A DNA stretch of 64,000 nt. Source: Rariglobus sp041662485 (GTDB lineage: Bacteria > Verrucomicrobiota > Verrucomicrobiia > Opitutales > Opitutaceae). The position numbers and the translations under genes are program-made. The notes beneath the pieces are model-generated. The model was not told where the DNA came from and searched no databases. It saw only the letters and a program-made list of their open reading frames with translations. Of this stretch, positions 42,958 through 51,922 are shown piece after piece. Where the stretch lies: contig JBAZSJ010000003.1 of assembly GCA_041662485.1 (NCBI GenBank), positions 1-64,000 of the forward strand, given 5' to 3'. Numbering within the stretch: the first letter of the stretch is position 1; every line of letters starts with the position of its first letter.

Positions 42958-45900
42958 TTAAAGTGAAGAAGGGGTGGCGGGCATTACCGCCGTGGTGCTG
43001 TCACCGGCGGATTTTGCGCGGCGGCGTTCGCGGATTTCCTCGATCTTGTTATAGAGCGTGGGGATCACGATCATGTTGAGGAACGTTGAGGTGAACAAAC
43101 CGCCGAGAATCACATGGGCCAGCGGACGTTCGAGTTCCTTGCCGGTGGCACTGCCCCAAAGGAGCGGAATCAGGCCGAGAGCGGCCGTGGCTGCCGTCAT
43201 GAGCACGGGATTCAGCCGATCCAGAGATCCTTCCATGACGGTTTCATGAAGTGATTTTCCTTCCAAGCGTAGCTGGTTGTAGCGACTCACCAGAATCACG
43301 CCGTTGCGGGAGGCGATGCCGAAAAGACTGATGAACCCGATAATGGCGGGAACGCTCAGGTCGCCGCCCGTGGCATAGACGGCGACCACGCCGCCAATGA
43401 GAGAAAGCGGCAGGTTGACCATGACCAGCAGCGCCTCGCGGGTGGTTCCAAACGCTTGGTAGAGCATGAGGAAGATTCCGATTACTGCTCCGATGCCAAA
43501 GACCGTCAGCACCCGCTGGGCCTTCTGCTGGCTCTCGAACTGGCCGCCATATTCGATGAAATATCCCGTCGGCAGTTTGATCTGCGCGGCGATCTTGGTC
43601 TGCGCCTCGGTGATGAGGCTGTTCAGATCGCGGCCGGCCACGTTGCACTGCACCACGATGCGCCGTTGGACGTTTTCACGGTTGATGACGTAAGGCCGGT
43701 CCTCGAAGCGGACATCGGCGACCATCCGCAGGGGGATCTTGGCTCCGCCGTCGGCACCCAGTGCCGGTGCATCGACCAGAATGTTGCGGATTGCGTCCGC
43801 ATCGTTGCGGGCGGATTCCGGCAGGCGCAGCGAAAGATCAAAGGTTTTGCGGCCCTCCAGCACCTGCGAAACCGCAGTGCCATTTAAGAGGGTTTCAATT
43901 GTTGCGGACAGTTCGCCGACGCTAATGCCGTAGCGGGCGGCTTTTTCGCGGTCCACCTTGATGATCAGTTGCGGCACGTTCACCTGCTGCTCCAAGGCGA
44001 GGTCGGCCACGCCGGAAATGCCCTGCATGACCTTGAGCACGTCGCGGCCTTTCTGGCGGATAACGCTCAGATCGTCGCCGTAGATTTTGATGGCGACCTG
44101 GGCGCGGATGCCGGACTGCACCTCATCCATGCGATGGGCAATGAACTGACCGACGTTGAAAACCGTGCCTGGGACGAGCGCCAGATCAGCGCGAATCCGG
44201 CCGAGCAATTCATCGGGCGGCATTTTCGCATCACGGGCGTAGTCGAGCTTCACGTCGAATTCGCTGAAGTTGGGCGGTTGGGCGTCATCGTCCAGTTCGC
44301 TGCGACCGGCGCGCTGGGAGATCGAGACGACTTGCGGGTATTTCAGCAGATCCTGGCGCACGATGTCACCAAGCCGCATGGACTCTTCCAGTGAAGTCCC
44401 TGGCAAGGTGGTCATCGCCACGATGAAATTACCCTCGTGGAATTCCGGGAGAAACGACCGGCCGAAATACGGCAAGATGGCGAGGGCTACGCCAGCCAGA
44501 ACCAACGCAGCGATAACCACTGGCCAGACATGCCGCAGCGTGAACCTCAGGACGTGCGCGTAAACGTCCTTCAGGGCATGGGCGACGAAGCTCTCCTTCA
44601 GATCCTTCTTGGTGTTGCCGAGCAGGAGGTAGCACAGCACCGGGGTCACCGTCACCGCGATGAAGAGCGAGCAGAACAATGAACCGAGATAGGCGAGGCC
44701 CAGCGGGGTGAAGACGCGGCCTTCCAGCCCGGAGAGGAAAAATATCGGAAGAAAGACAATGCCCACGATCAAGGTCGCATAGACAACCGAGTTTCTCACT
44801 TCACTGGTCGCCTCGAAAACCACCTCGATGGCCGGCAAGGGCGTTGGCGACTCGCGATTCAGCCGCAATCGTCGAAAGACATTTTCTACGCCGATGATTG
44901 CGTCGTCCACGACCTCGCCGATGGCGATGGCTAGTCCGCCGATGGTCATCGAATTCAGACTGATACCGAACCATTTCAGCACCATGACGCCGGCCAGCAG
45001 GGAAGCTGGCATGGAGACAAAGCTGATAAACGAAGCCCGGACGTTCATCAGGAAAACGATCAGCACAATCGTCACGATGATGCCGCCCTCGATGAGAGCG
45101 GTGTTCAGATTATGGATAGAGCCCTCGATGAAATCGGCCTGCCGGAACACATGGAAGTTAAGCTTCACGTCCGGCGGGAGCTGGCGCTGGGTGTCCTTGA
45201 GCGCGGTCTCCACCTTGTAGGTGGTGGTCAGGGTGTCGGCGCCGTAGGCCTTGGAAATGGTCCCGATAACCGCCCGCTTGAGATTGAGCGCACCGTCGCC
45301 GCGCTTCACGTCAGGCGCGAAGGTCACGTCCGCGACGTTGCGGACGAAGACGGGCACGCCCTTGACGAACTTGATCACGGTGTTGCCGACGTCTTCGAGC
45401 GACTCGATGCGGGCCACGCCGGTGACGATGTATTCGCGGCCGGGCCCCTGGAGGAAGGCGCCCGGGACGTTGACGTTGGATTTGGCCAAGGCGTCCCGCA
45501 CCTCCGCGATGCTTACGCGGTAGGCGCTCAATCGGACGGGATCGAGCTGCACCTGATACTGCTTCACCTCACCGCCAATCGCGACCACCGAGGCCACGCC
45601 TCCCAAGGCGAGGATGCGGGGGCGTATCTGCCAGTCCGAGAGCGTGCGCAGTTCCATCGGAGAGCGCGTGTCGCTTTCGAGGCTGTATTTGACCAGCCAG
45701 CCGACCGCCGAAGTGACAGGGAGCATCACGGGAGTCTGGGTGCCGCTCGGGAACCGGTCTCGGACCGCCTGAATGCGTTCGTTGACGAGTTGGCGCGCCA
45801 GATAAACATCCGTGCCCCACTTGAAGACAATCGTCACGGTGGACAGGCCGACGGACGAGGAAGATCGGATATTTTCCAGATCAGGAGTGCCGTTGACCGA

Positions 45901-46113
45901 GCTTTCGATGGGAAAGGTGATGAGCGATTCGACGTCTTCGGGTGACAGGCCGGGGGCTTCCGTCTGGATGACGACTTGCGGGGGCGCGAACTCCGGGAAT
46001 ACGTCCACCGCCATGTTGCGGGTCACATAGGTGGAACCGAATAAGAACACCACCAGGCCAACGACGACGAGCAGCCGGTTGTTCAGCGACCAGCGGATGA
46101 TTTTATTAAACAT
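42958..46113 (-). CDS. Heavy-metal RND efflux transporter (CnrA/NccA position)
   Basis: 1051 residues. HME-RND start (SLNNRLLVVVGLVVFLFGST, RNMAVDVFPEFAPPQVVIQT). The TM4 relay AIAIGEVVDDAIIGVEN has two adjacent acidic residues, VDDAIIGVEN, differing from both the CusA (VDA) and CzcA (VDG) forms in this window. The C-terminal half has YQAFGTTREALLVMVNLPLS and SLFGIASRNGVILVSRYNQL. It is the last of six genes in the order anti-sigma, sensor, sigma, C, B, A, the same order as cnrYXHCBA (nickel/cobalt resistance). Substrate not fixed by sequence. Confidence 0.88.
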   Translation of the reverse strand: MFNKIIRWSLNNRLLVVVGLVVFLFGSTYVTRNMAVDVFPEFAPPQVVIQTEAPGLSPEDVESLITFPIESSVNGTPDLENIRSSSSVGLSTVTIVFKWGTDVYLARQLVNERIQAVRDRFPSGTQTPVMLPVTSAVGWLVKYSLESDTRSPMELRTLSDWQIRPRILALGGVASVVAIGGEVKQYQVQLDPVRLSAYRVSIAEVRDALAKSNVNVPGAFLQGPGREYIVTGVARIESLEDVGNTVIKFVKGVPVFVRNVADVTFAPDVKRGDGALNLKRAVIGTISKAYGADTLTTTYKVETALKDTQRQLPPDVKLNFHVFRQADFIEGSIHNLNTALIEGGIIVTIVLIVFLMNVRASFISFVSMPASLLAGVMVLKWFGISLNSMTIGGLAIAIGEVVDDAIIGVENVFRRLRLNRESPTPLPAIEVVFEATSEVRNSVVYATLIVGIVFLPIFFLSGLEGRVFTPLGLAYLGSLFCSLFIAVTVTPVLCYLLLGNTKKDLKESFVAHALKDVYAHVLRFTLRHVWPVVIAALVLAGVALAILPYFGRSFLPEFHEGNFIVAMTTLPGTSLEESMRLGDIVRQDLLKYPQVVSISQRAGRSELDDDAQPPNFSEFDVKLDYARDAKMPPDELLGRIRADLALVPGTVFNVGQFIAHRMDEVQSGIRAQVAIKIYGDDLSVIRQKGRDVLKVMQGISGVADLALEQQVNVPQLIIKVDREKAARYGISVGELSATIETLLNGTAVSQVLEGRKTFDLSLRLPESARNDADAIRNILVDAPALGADGGAKIPLRMVADVRFEDRPYVINRENVQRRIVVQCNVAGRDLNSLITEAQTKIAAQIKLPTGYFIEYGGQFESQQKAQRVLTVFGIGAVIGIFLMLYQAFGTTREALLVMVNLPLSLIGGVVAVYATGGDLSVPAIIGFISLFGIASRNGVILVSRYNQLRLEGKSLHETVMEGSLDRLNPVLMTAATAALGLIPLLWGSATGKELERPLAHVILGGLFTSTFLNMIVIPTLYNKIEEIRERRRAKSAGDSTTAVMPATPSSL

Positions 46114-46125
46114 GATCGGCTGAGG

Positions 46126-47070
46126 TCAGTCGTTATCCTTGGCGGGAGCCTTGACTCCGCCAGTGAGCCATTGGGTAAAAAGTTCCCGCTGGCCGAGGAC
46201 CACCACGGCGTCGCCCGGCACGAGGCCGTCTTTGATTTCAACGAAACGGTCGTCCGCCACGCCGACCTGCACATCCACGCGGTTGAAGGTATTTCCGGTC
46301 TGCACGAAAACGAACTTCTCTCCGCCTTCCTCAAGGATGGCTTCCTTGGGCACAGTCAAAAGACCGTCTGCTGTTGAGAGGATCAGATTGGCCTGTGCAA
46401 ACAGACCCACTCGCAGTTTCCCCTCCGGATTATCAACGGCGATCCAGACCGGCAGGGTGCGGTTGTCAGGGTCGAGTTCCAGACCGATGAAAGTTACTTT
46501 GCCCGTTAGCTGTAATCCCGGGTAACCGAGGGCGGCGATCCGGGCGGTCTGACCTTTTTTTACAAGTCCGATGTCCGCTTCGTAAACACGGGCGACCACG
46601 ATCACCTTAGAAAGATCAATGATGTCGAAGAGTTCAGTGTTGGGCTCAATCGCATCGCCCAAGCTGACATCCCGCGCATTGATGGTGCCGCTGAAAGGCG
46701 CTTCCACGGGTATTTCCGGTGGAGGGTCACCGGGCAGGCGCGATTGAATCAGGGCCAGTTTCTGGCCTTTTTCGACAGTATCGCCAACGGAGGCGAAAAG
46801 TTTTTCCACTCGGCCGGAAATGCGCGTGGTCACGTGCGCGCGCCGGTCGGGATCAAGTTTCACGGTGCCGGTCAGTCGGAGGAGGCTGTCAATCGTCCGG
46901 AAGTCGGCTTGGGCGGTTTGCAGGCCGATAGAAGCCTGCTGAACCTTGGTGAGGGTGACAGGGCCGCCACCACCGCCACCGGTCTCAATTTGCCCGCCAT
47001 GGCCAAACACGGAAGCGGCAGGTTGAACGAACAGGGCGGCGACCGTTATGTAAAAAAGTGGGCGAATCAT
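46126..47070 (-). CDS. Periplasmic adaptor of RND efflux (CnrB position)
   Basis: 314 residues from the ATG at 47070 with a signal peptide (FYITVAALFVQPAASVFGHG). A glycine run (QIETGGGGGG) precedes the membrane-fusion body: LRLTGTVKLDPDRRAHVTTR, ISGRVEKLFASVGDTVEKGQ, EAPFSGTINARDVSLGDAIE, VVARVYEADIGLVKKGQTAR and KLRVGLFAQANLI. No HMBD motif, unlike the CusB-like protein. It joins the RND transporter to the outer-membrane channel. 12 bases separate its stop from the RND gene start. Confidence 0.9.
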   Translation of the reverse strand: MIRPLFYITVAALFVQPAASVFGHGGQIETGGGGGGPVTLTKVQQASIGLQTAQADFRTIDSLLRLTGTVKLDPDRRAHVTTRISGRVEKLFASVGDTVEKGQKLALIQSRLPGDPPPEIPVEAPFSGTINARDVSLGDAIEPNTELFDIIDLSKVIVVARVYEADIGLVKKGQTARIAALGYPGLQLTGKVTFIGLELDPDNRTLPVWIAVDNPEGKLRVGLFAQANLILSTADGLLTVPKEAILEEGGEKFVFVQTGNTFNRVDVQVGVADDRFVEIKDGLVPGDAVVVLGQRELFTQWLTGGVKAPAKDND

Positions 47071-47092
47071 TGTAAAATATGTAAAAAATGAA

Positions 47093-48400
47093 TCAGGGCT
47101 GAGAATTAACGGATGCGACGCTGGCGAGCTGGGCGTTGCTTCCCGTGGCGGTTTGCAGCTCCACCAAGGCACGGGCGTAGGCGGCCTTGGCCTCCAGCGC
47201 ACCCGCTTCCAAGGCCAGTCTCTGTTGCTGGCTCTGGATCACTTGCACCATGGGCACCTGTCCCTGCTGGTAGGCAGCGGTCAGGTTGTTTTCTGCCGCA
47301 AGGCCAAGGGGCAAAACGGCCGTTTGATACCCGGTGATGATTTCCTTGAACTGCGAGGCACGTTGACGGGCGACCGCCACTTCGGAAGCAATCGAAAGTT
47401 CAAGCGCCTCCGTTTCCCGCTGCGCACGGGTCCGATCCGCCCTGAGTTCACGCAGCTTGCCCTGATTTTTGTTTTTTAAGGGGAGCGGGATGGACAGCTT
47501 GACCCCAAGGAAGTGGGCGGAATCGCCGACCGTATCGCGTTCGTAGTCGTAAGTGGCCCCCACGGTCAGATCACCACGGGCCTCGGCGTGGGCCAGACGT
47601 TGTTCGGCGCCAACCCTCTCGACCGCGGCATTGGCGAGGCGGAGATCGGCACGGTTCCAGTTGGGCTTCTCAGCATCGGCGGTATTCGCCAGCCGGGCGG
47701 TTACTGCATCAAGATCGTCGCCGATTTCGAGAGGAGCGTCAGGAGAAAGCCCCAACAGCGGCTTTAATCGCTGCAACTGGCTCGATTGTTCGGCGTGAAG
47801 CGCGGCGCGCTCCTGTTCAACTTTGGCGAGGTCCAACATCGCTGCATTCACCTCTATGGAAGATACCTCTCCGCGTTTTGCTCGGGCGCCGGAAAGCTCG
47901 ACCAGACGCTTGCTGGAAGCAATCAACCGGTCCCGCAGCGAGACTTGCTGCACGAGCACGAGTAAATCCAGATACGCCCGGCTGACTTCTCCGAGGAGCA
48001 GGCGTTGGCGGTTGGCCAGATCGTCCTCAGCCAGCGTGATACCGGTGCGCGCGACGGATTGGGCTTCCTGAAGGCGATTCCCCAACGGGATGGCTTGGGA
48101 TATGCCTACCCCAAATTTACGCGCTCCGGTGTTGCCGGTGATCAGGTCACTTTGCGCACCCACATCGAGTGAAGGATTGGGCTTGAGGGCTGACTGCTCC
48201 ACCTGTCCACGGGCGATTTCTGGGCCAAGGGACGCCGCGCTCAGATCACGATTATTGGCGAGGGCTTGCCGGAGAACGGCATCAAAAGACAGCGGTTCGG
48301 CGGAATATCCCACCGCTATCGTTGCCGTCACCAAGGTTGGGCAAAGGATGGCCTGTCGCAGGAACTTGGAAAACGAACGGGCAATGAGTGGACGCGCCAT
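47093..48400 (-). CDS. Outer-membrane efflux protein, TolC family (CnrC position)
   Basis: 435 residues with a signal-like N-terminus (LCPTLVTATIAVGYSAEPLS). TolC/CzcC repeats: FDAVLRQALANNRDLSAASL, ALKPNPSLDVGAQSDL, GVGISQAIPLGNRLQEAQSV, and LKLSIPLPLKNKNQGKLREL in the second half. It follows the ECF sigma gene by ~58 bases on the minus strand and precedes the adaptor gene by 22 bases. It forms the exit duct of the third RND pump. Confidence 0.88.
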   Translation of the reverse strand: MARPLIARSFSKFLRQAILCPTLVTATIAVGYSAEPLSFDAVLRQALANNRDLSAASLGPEIARGQVEQSALKPNPSLDVGAQSDLITGNTGARKFGVGISQAIPLGNRLQEAQSVARTGITLAEDDLANRQRLLLGEVSRAYLDLLVLVQQVSLRDRLIASSKRLVELSGARAKRGEVSSIEVNAAMLDLAKVEQERAALHAEQSSQLQRLKPLLGLSPDAPLEIGDDLDAVTARLANTADAEKPNWNRADLRLANAAVERVGAEQRLAHAEARGDLTVGATYDYERDTVGDSAHFLGVKLSIPLPLKNKNQGKLRELRADRTRAQRETEALELSIASEVAVARQRASQFKEIITGYQTAVLPLGLAAENNLTAAYQQGQVPMVQVIQSQQQRLALEAGALEAKAAYARALVELQTATGSNAQLASVASVNSQP

Positions 48401-48458
48401 GGTTTTCCACTTGAACGCGGACAGAGGGCCAATCCCTCAAAAAATCCTCACTTGGAGG

Positions 48459-49034
48459 CTAATTTCCCGTTAAGATCGCTTCGCCTAAAATGTCCCGCAG
48501 TTTGAGTTTCGCCTGATGGACACGCAATTCGACGGCTTTGGGACTGGTGCCCAGAATATCGGCGGTTTCTTTTTGCGATTTCCCATCCAGCGTAAACAGC
48601 ACCAACGCCTCCTTCAGTTTTTGAGGCAACCGGTCGATGGCGGCGTGCAGCAACGCAACGTGGTCGGTTTTTACGGCTTGTGTAGAAGGTTGATCCGAGG
48701 GGTCCGCCAACTCAAGACGGGGGTGTTGTTCCGTGGATGGCAGGTCGAGGGAAACGTCGCTGCGGCGTTTCCAATGCTTCCGTGAGTGATCTCGGCACAG
48801 GTTGAGCGCGATGGAGTATATCCATGTTTTGACCAGTGACTGTGGCTTGAATTTGTCTGCCTTGAAATACACCCGCACAAAAGTCTCCTGAGCGACATCG
48901 CGTGCGGCGGCTTCGTCCCGCAAATAACGGAAGGCAAAATGATGGAGCGGTTCACGGTGGCGGTTTATCAGCTCGTTCAAAGCCGAGTCATCGCCCGCCT
49001 GAAGGGCTTCGATCAAAGGCAGGTCTGGATCCAC
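48459..49034 (-). CDS. ECF sigma factor (CnrH-like position)
   Basis: 191 residues. Sigma region 2: ELINRHREPLHHFAFRYLRD then EAAARDVAQETFVRVYFKAD and KTWIYSIALNLCRDHSRK. Region 4: IDRLPQKLKEALVLFTLDGK then SQKETADILGTSPKAVELRV. It is complete, unlike the fragment at 25731-25934. It lies directly after the CnrX-like sensor and the anti-sigma genes (gap 6 bases), so it probably activates its own operon and the CBA genes when metal is sensed in the periplasm. Confidence 0.92.
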   Translation of the reverse strand: MDPDLPLIEALQAGDDSALNELINRHREPLHHFAFRYLRDEAAARDVAQETFVRVYFKADKFKPQSLVKTWIYSIALNLCRDHSRKHWKRRSDVSLDLPSTEQHPRLELADPSDQPSTQAVKTDHVALLHAAIDRLPQKLKEALVLFTLDGKSQKETADILGTSPKAVELRVHQAKLKLRDILGEAILTGN

Positions 49035-49040
49035 GACCGG

Positions 49041-49469
49041 TTAGGGAGAATCCTGAAGAGCCTGCTGGGCCAATTGGAGAAGCTTGTCCCCCTGTTGAGG
49101 GTTCAGCTCCTGACGCATGGCGAAAAGGTGCTCGATGGAAAGCATCTGGAGTTCCCCCATGTAATGATGCGACTTCTCCACCGCCGCCGAGATTTTGGGC
49201 GAATCGGCCTTTCCCTCCGCCAGGGCGAGGGCCAATTCGTGATTGGCCGCGCGCAACTGCCCGGTCAGCAGGCTGCGTTTTGCCTGAAACTTCGCTTCGA
49301 TGGAATCCAGCGCCGTGTGTTGGGCCGGGGTAAGCTGAAGCTGTTCATGAATCCAAGCGTGTGGATCGGTTGGGGGGCTGGCTTTGCAGGCCGCCCAGCG
49401 CACCGTGCAAAAGGATGCCGCGGCGGCCACCACGACCACGATGATAAAAAAGCCGATGATCGATTTCAT
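49041..49469 (-). CDS. Periplasmic metal sensor of the CnrX/CpxP-like (Metal_resist) type
   Basis: 142 residues from the ATG at 49469. An N-terminal anchor helix (SIIGFFIIVVVVAAAASFCT) is followed by a helical periplasmic part: HAWIHEQLQLTPAQHTALDS, IEAKFQAKRSLLTGQLRAAN, AAVEKSHHYMGELQMLSIEH and LNPQQGDKLL. This is the hooked four-helix arrangement of CnrX/ZraP/CpxP proteins. His, Met and Glu residues in HHYMGELQM and IEHLFAMRQE could bind metal. It should hold the anti-sigma protein inactive until metal binds. Confidence 0.75.
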   Translation of the reverse strand: MKSIIGFFIIVVVVAAAASFCTVRWAACKASPPTDPHAWIHEQLQLTPAQHTALDSIEAKFQAKRSLLTGQLRAANHELALALAEGKADSPKISAAVEKSHHYMGELQMLSIEHLFAMRQELNPQQGDKLLQLAQQALQDSP

Positions 49470-49473
49470 GGCA

Positions 49474-49833
49474 TTATTGACGGGCAAATGAACCAGCGGC
49501 CAGGCGGGTTGCGGGCATGTTGGGAGCATTTTCGCTGAAGACGTCCAGCCCAAGTGACTGTCGAATCACGAGGGCGTGATCATCGCTCCGCAAAAGAGTC
49601 GCGGCAGGCACAACACTCACCAAAAGCACCAACGCCAGCGCCGGGACCACGAGACGCGGCTGTTCAAAAAAGTCCTGCCAATGAAGCATCGGGAGCATGC
49701 CTCGCCAAAACGACTGCTTACGACGGGCTTCTATTTTTCTCCACACGGCCGTGGTGAATGCAGACTCCGAAAGCGACAGGGCCGGGGTTTGGGCGCTGGC
49801 GGCGAGCAGGCGGTCGAGCGGATCTTGGTTCAT
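49474..49833 (-). CDS. Membrane anti-sigma factor (CnrY-like position)
   Basis: 119 residues from the ATG at 49833. The N-terminal cytosolic part (DPLDRLLAASAQTPALSLSE, AVWRKIEARRK) precedes a single TM helix (LVVPALALVLLVSVVPAATL) and a short periplasmic tail with SLGLDVFSENAP. The size and layout fit CnrY-like anti-sigma proteins that trap the ECF sigma with the N-terminal segment. First gene of the Y-X-H-C-B-A series. The start is preceded by the dyad CCGTTATACGG (49839-49849). Confidence 0.7.
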   Translation of the reverse strand: MNQDPLDRLLAASAQTPALSLSESAFTTAVWRKIEARRKQSFWRGMLPMLHWQDFFEQPRLVVPALALVLLVSVVPAATLLRSDDHALVIRQSLGLDVFSENAPNMPATRLAAGSFARQ

Positions 49834-50022
49834 GATTTCCGTTATACGGATGTCGGGGTGCAAATCCCTCAACAAAAAGAGCGTGAACATCCAATATGAC
49901 CGCCTGAGCAAAATATGCGCAGGAAAAAACCAAGAACATTCAAGGGAAACCGGGCTGGACAGCGTTTAACCATACAAAGGGAGACAAACCCCTCCCCGAA
50001 GAAACTCAAAATACAACCCACC

Positions 50023-50286
50023 ATGAAAACCCTACGTCTCAGCACCCTGTTGATCATCGCGGCCGCCGCCGCTTCCTCTGCCCTCGCCGGTCCTGGTATC
50101 GACTACTGGATTGGCCGCAGCAACCCCGTTAAAGAACAGGCTCCCGTCGTTGCGAACACCCCCGCTCCTGCTGCCGCAAAGTGCGAAAAGATGCCCCTAA
50201 CTATTGGGCGGTTCACCAGAACGGTCGAGTGCACCGGCTCGGTCGCCGATAGCGCCGCCTGCAAAGCCCATTGCGCGAACCGTTAA
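50023..50286 (+). CDS. Small exported protein with GPG..YW motif
   Basis: 87 residues from the ATG at 50023. Signal peptide (STLLIIAAAAASSALAGPG) then GPGIDYWIGRSNPV, an Ala/Pro linker and a C-terminal end with cysteines (KCEKMPL, VECTGSV, ACKAHC). The GPG..YW motif right after cleavage is shared with the Cys-rich protein at 17896, so the two belong to one small family flanking the island's metal genes. Divergent from the anti-sigma gene. A strong terminator follows 20 bases later, so it is monocistronic. Confidence 0.6.
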   Translation: MKTLRLSTLLIIAAAAASSALAGPGIDYWIGRSNPVKEQAPVVANTPAPAAAKCEKMPLTIGRFTRTVECTGSVADSAACKAHCANR

Positions 50287-50306
50287 AGCCTGCCCACCGG
50301 GAAGCG

Positions 50307-50337
50307 AAGCCCCGTTCGTAATGAACGGGGCTTTTTT
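50307..50337 (+). terminator. Rho-independent terminator
   Basis: AAGCCCCGTTC pairs with GAACGGGGCTT around a 5-base loop (GTAAT), followed by a run of six T. It ends the short exported-protein gene at 50023-50286. Confidence 0.92.
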
Positions 50338-50696
50338 GCGCCGATATGTGACCTAACAGTTCAGATGACAGAAGGCCGGACGCCGCGCGTGTCGCATCCT
50401 CCTTCCTCGCACGGGTCAAATCCGTCGTGGAAAAAGCTCTCGGATACGCTCCGACATCTCCATCGCATTAATCGGGCGACTCAGAGCCGCTACAAAAGTC
50501 GGCCAATGAAATTCAGGGCATCTGCGCGAATTTGCACGCAGCCCTTGTGGCGCCGTAAGCCCGACACTCGCGATAGCGCGAGCCGGTTCCGCATCGGTTG
50601 CGGAATCCAATGCGGATATTGGCGAGATCGTGGCGAAGTGGGGTTTTGGCTCGGGAGAGGCTGTTTATTCGCTGCTGCAACGCAGCCTCAAACAAC

Positions 50697-51443
50697 ATGA
50701 AAACAACCCGTGCCGTTTCTCTCGCCACCGTAGTCTTCGTCGCGTTTGCCAGACTGGCAAACGCGACCCCATCCACCCAGATTTGGAGTCCGTCAACTGA
50801 CGTTCAGCCCTACAAGGTCTGGCACCTCGGACTCGACAACTACGTTCGCACCCAGAAAGAAGGCGCGATTACAAATAACGTTTACGACGCCGGACTCACC
50901 GTAGGTGTCCTGCCGTTCGAAAAAATTCAGCTGGAAACCGGAATCGACTACATGGAAACCGGCACCAACTCACGGGCCGACAACAGCCCGATGTATTTCA
51001 ACGCCAAGTTAGGAACACCGGAAAACTCCATCGGCAAGGGTTCGCCCGCCTTCGCCATCGGCGGATACAATTTCGGCACGAACAACGGCGTCACGACGCA
51101 GAACATCACTTATGCTTTGGCTGCGAAGACCCTGCCCGTGATCGGCCGACTGTCGGCTGGTTACTATCTGGGTAGCAGACGAGTGCTGACGGACGAGAAC
51201 GGCCGGCCGGCAAATGACGGCGTCATCCTCACGTGGGACCGCACCATGAGCGAGATTTCCGACAAGCTCTGGTTCGCGGTTGACTACGCCGGTGGGGAAA
51301 GCGCCAACGGTGCGTTGAACTTCGGTTTCGCGTGGGCATTCACCAAGACCACTTCGGTCATCTTCGGTTACGACATCTACAACAATACCAAGACCGGTGG
51401 TGGAGACACTTTCACGGTCCAGCTCGATATAAACTTCCCTTGA
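50697..51443 (+). CDS. Putative outer-membrane beta-barrel protein
   Basis: 248 residues from the ATG at 50697. Signal peptide (VSLATVVFVAFARLANATPS). The mature part alternates polar and aromatic residues in short strands (VWHLGLDNYVRTQKEG, KIQLETGIDYMETG, GRLSAGYYLGSRRV, KLWFAVDYAGGES, SVIFGYDIYNN) and ends FTVQLDINFP, typical of small barrels. Function unknown. It is the last gene of the metal island, and the sequence switches to the transposon-linked module within ~30 bases of its stop. Confidence 0.6.
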   Translation: MKTTRAVSLATVVFVAFARLANATPSTQIWSPSTDVQPYKVWHLGLDNYVRTQKEGAITNNVYDAGLTVGVLPFEKIQLETGIDYMETGTNSRADNSPMYFNAKLGTPENSIGKGSPAFAIGGYNFGTNNGVTTQNITYALAAKTLPVIGRLSAGYYLGSRRVLTDENGRPANDGVILTWDRTMSEISDKLWFAVDYAGGESANGALNFGFAWAFTKTTSVIFGYDIYNNTKTGGGDTFTVQLDINFP

Positions 51444-51444
51444 A

Positions 51445-51813
51445 CACGGTCGAATTTGCGGCGTGTCCTATAGGTGTTCCGCACTCTATGAATTTACGGT
51501 TTACGAGCCGCCCGAGTCGTCTGATGCCATCTGGCGACACTTCAACGATGAGGTCTGGATACTTGGCATCCGTCGTATAGAGCGGTCCGCCGTGACGCTG
51601 GATATAAGCGATTGTGTGCGCCATGGCTTCTGGCGTCTGAGAGAAGGCAACGATGTCATCGAGGCTCATGGCAGGCGCCGCCCGTTTCTTGGCGGGTATA
51701 CCGGACCGTTTAACCAGCCGATATGCCTTTTCCAGAACCTCCTTTGCGACCGTTTTTTGAGGAGCGGTTGGATTCAGGGATGCGGATACCTTTTGGCTTT
51801 GTTTCTTGGGCAT
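51445..51813 (-). pseudogene. Truncated right copy of the degenerate ATPase (N-terminal domain only)
   Basis: From the ATG at 51813 about 110 codons align with residues 1-~115 of the plus-strand protein at 2539-3525 (shared: LEKAYRLVKRS, MSLDDIVAFSQTP in this copy, YPxLIVEVSPDG, RRLGRLVNRKF(I/V)EC). Beyond that the frame runs into the sequence next to the barrel gene and ends. The ATPase-like half is missing. This is a 3'-truncated gene, cut at the right edge of the metal island. It is the last member of the minus-strand tns/phosphatase operon. Confidence 0.8.
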
Positions 51814-51922
51814 GGGGAAATAAAGCGTGATGTTGGGTTAGGTGAAATTTGATGAAATGGAGCACCCTGTAATCGCGGCCAACCGTCGTCATAGTGACTC
51901 ACGCGCTTTCCGTTTTGAATCA

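Larger units (their letters stand above)
15321..51450. mobile_element. Inferred ~36-kb inserted metal-homeostasis island
   Basis: Between these points nearly every gene concerns copper, iron, nickel/cobalt or zinc handling. On both sides the genes concern defence or transposition. The gene at the left edge (14469-15374) and the gene at the right edge (ATPase remnant 51445-51813) are both cut off here. That is what an insertion, or an insertion with deletion, into an older element would leave. No transposase lies inside the island, and I found no inverted repeat shared by the two edges. The boundaries are approximate and the mechanism is unknown. Confidence 0.5.
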
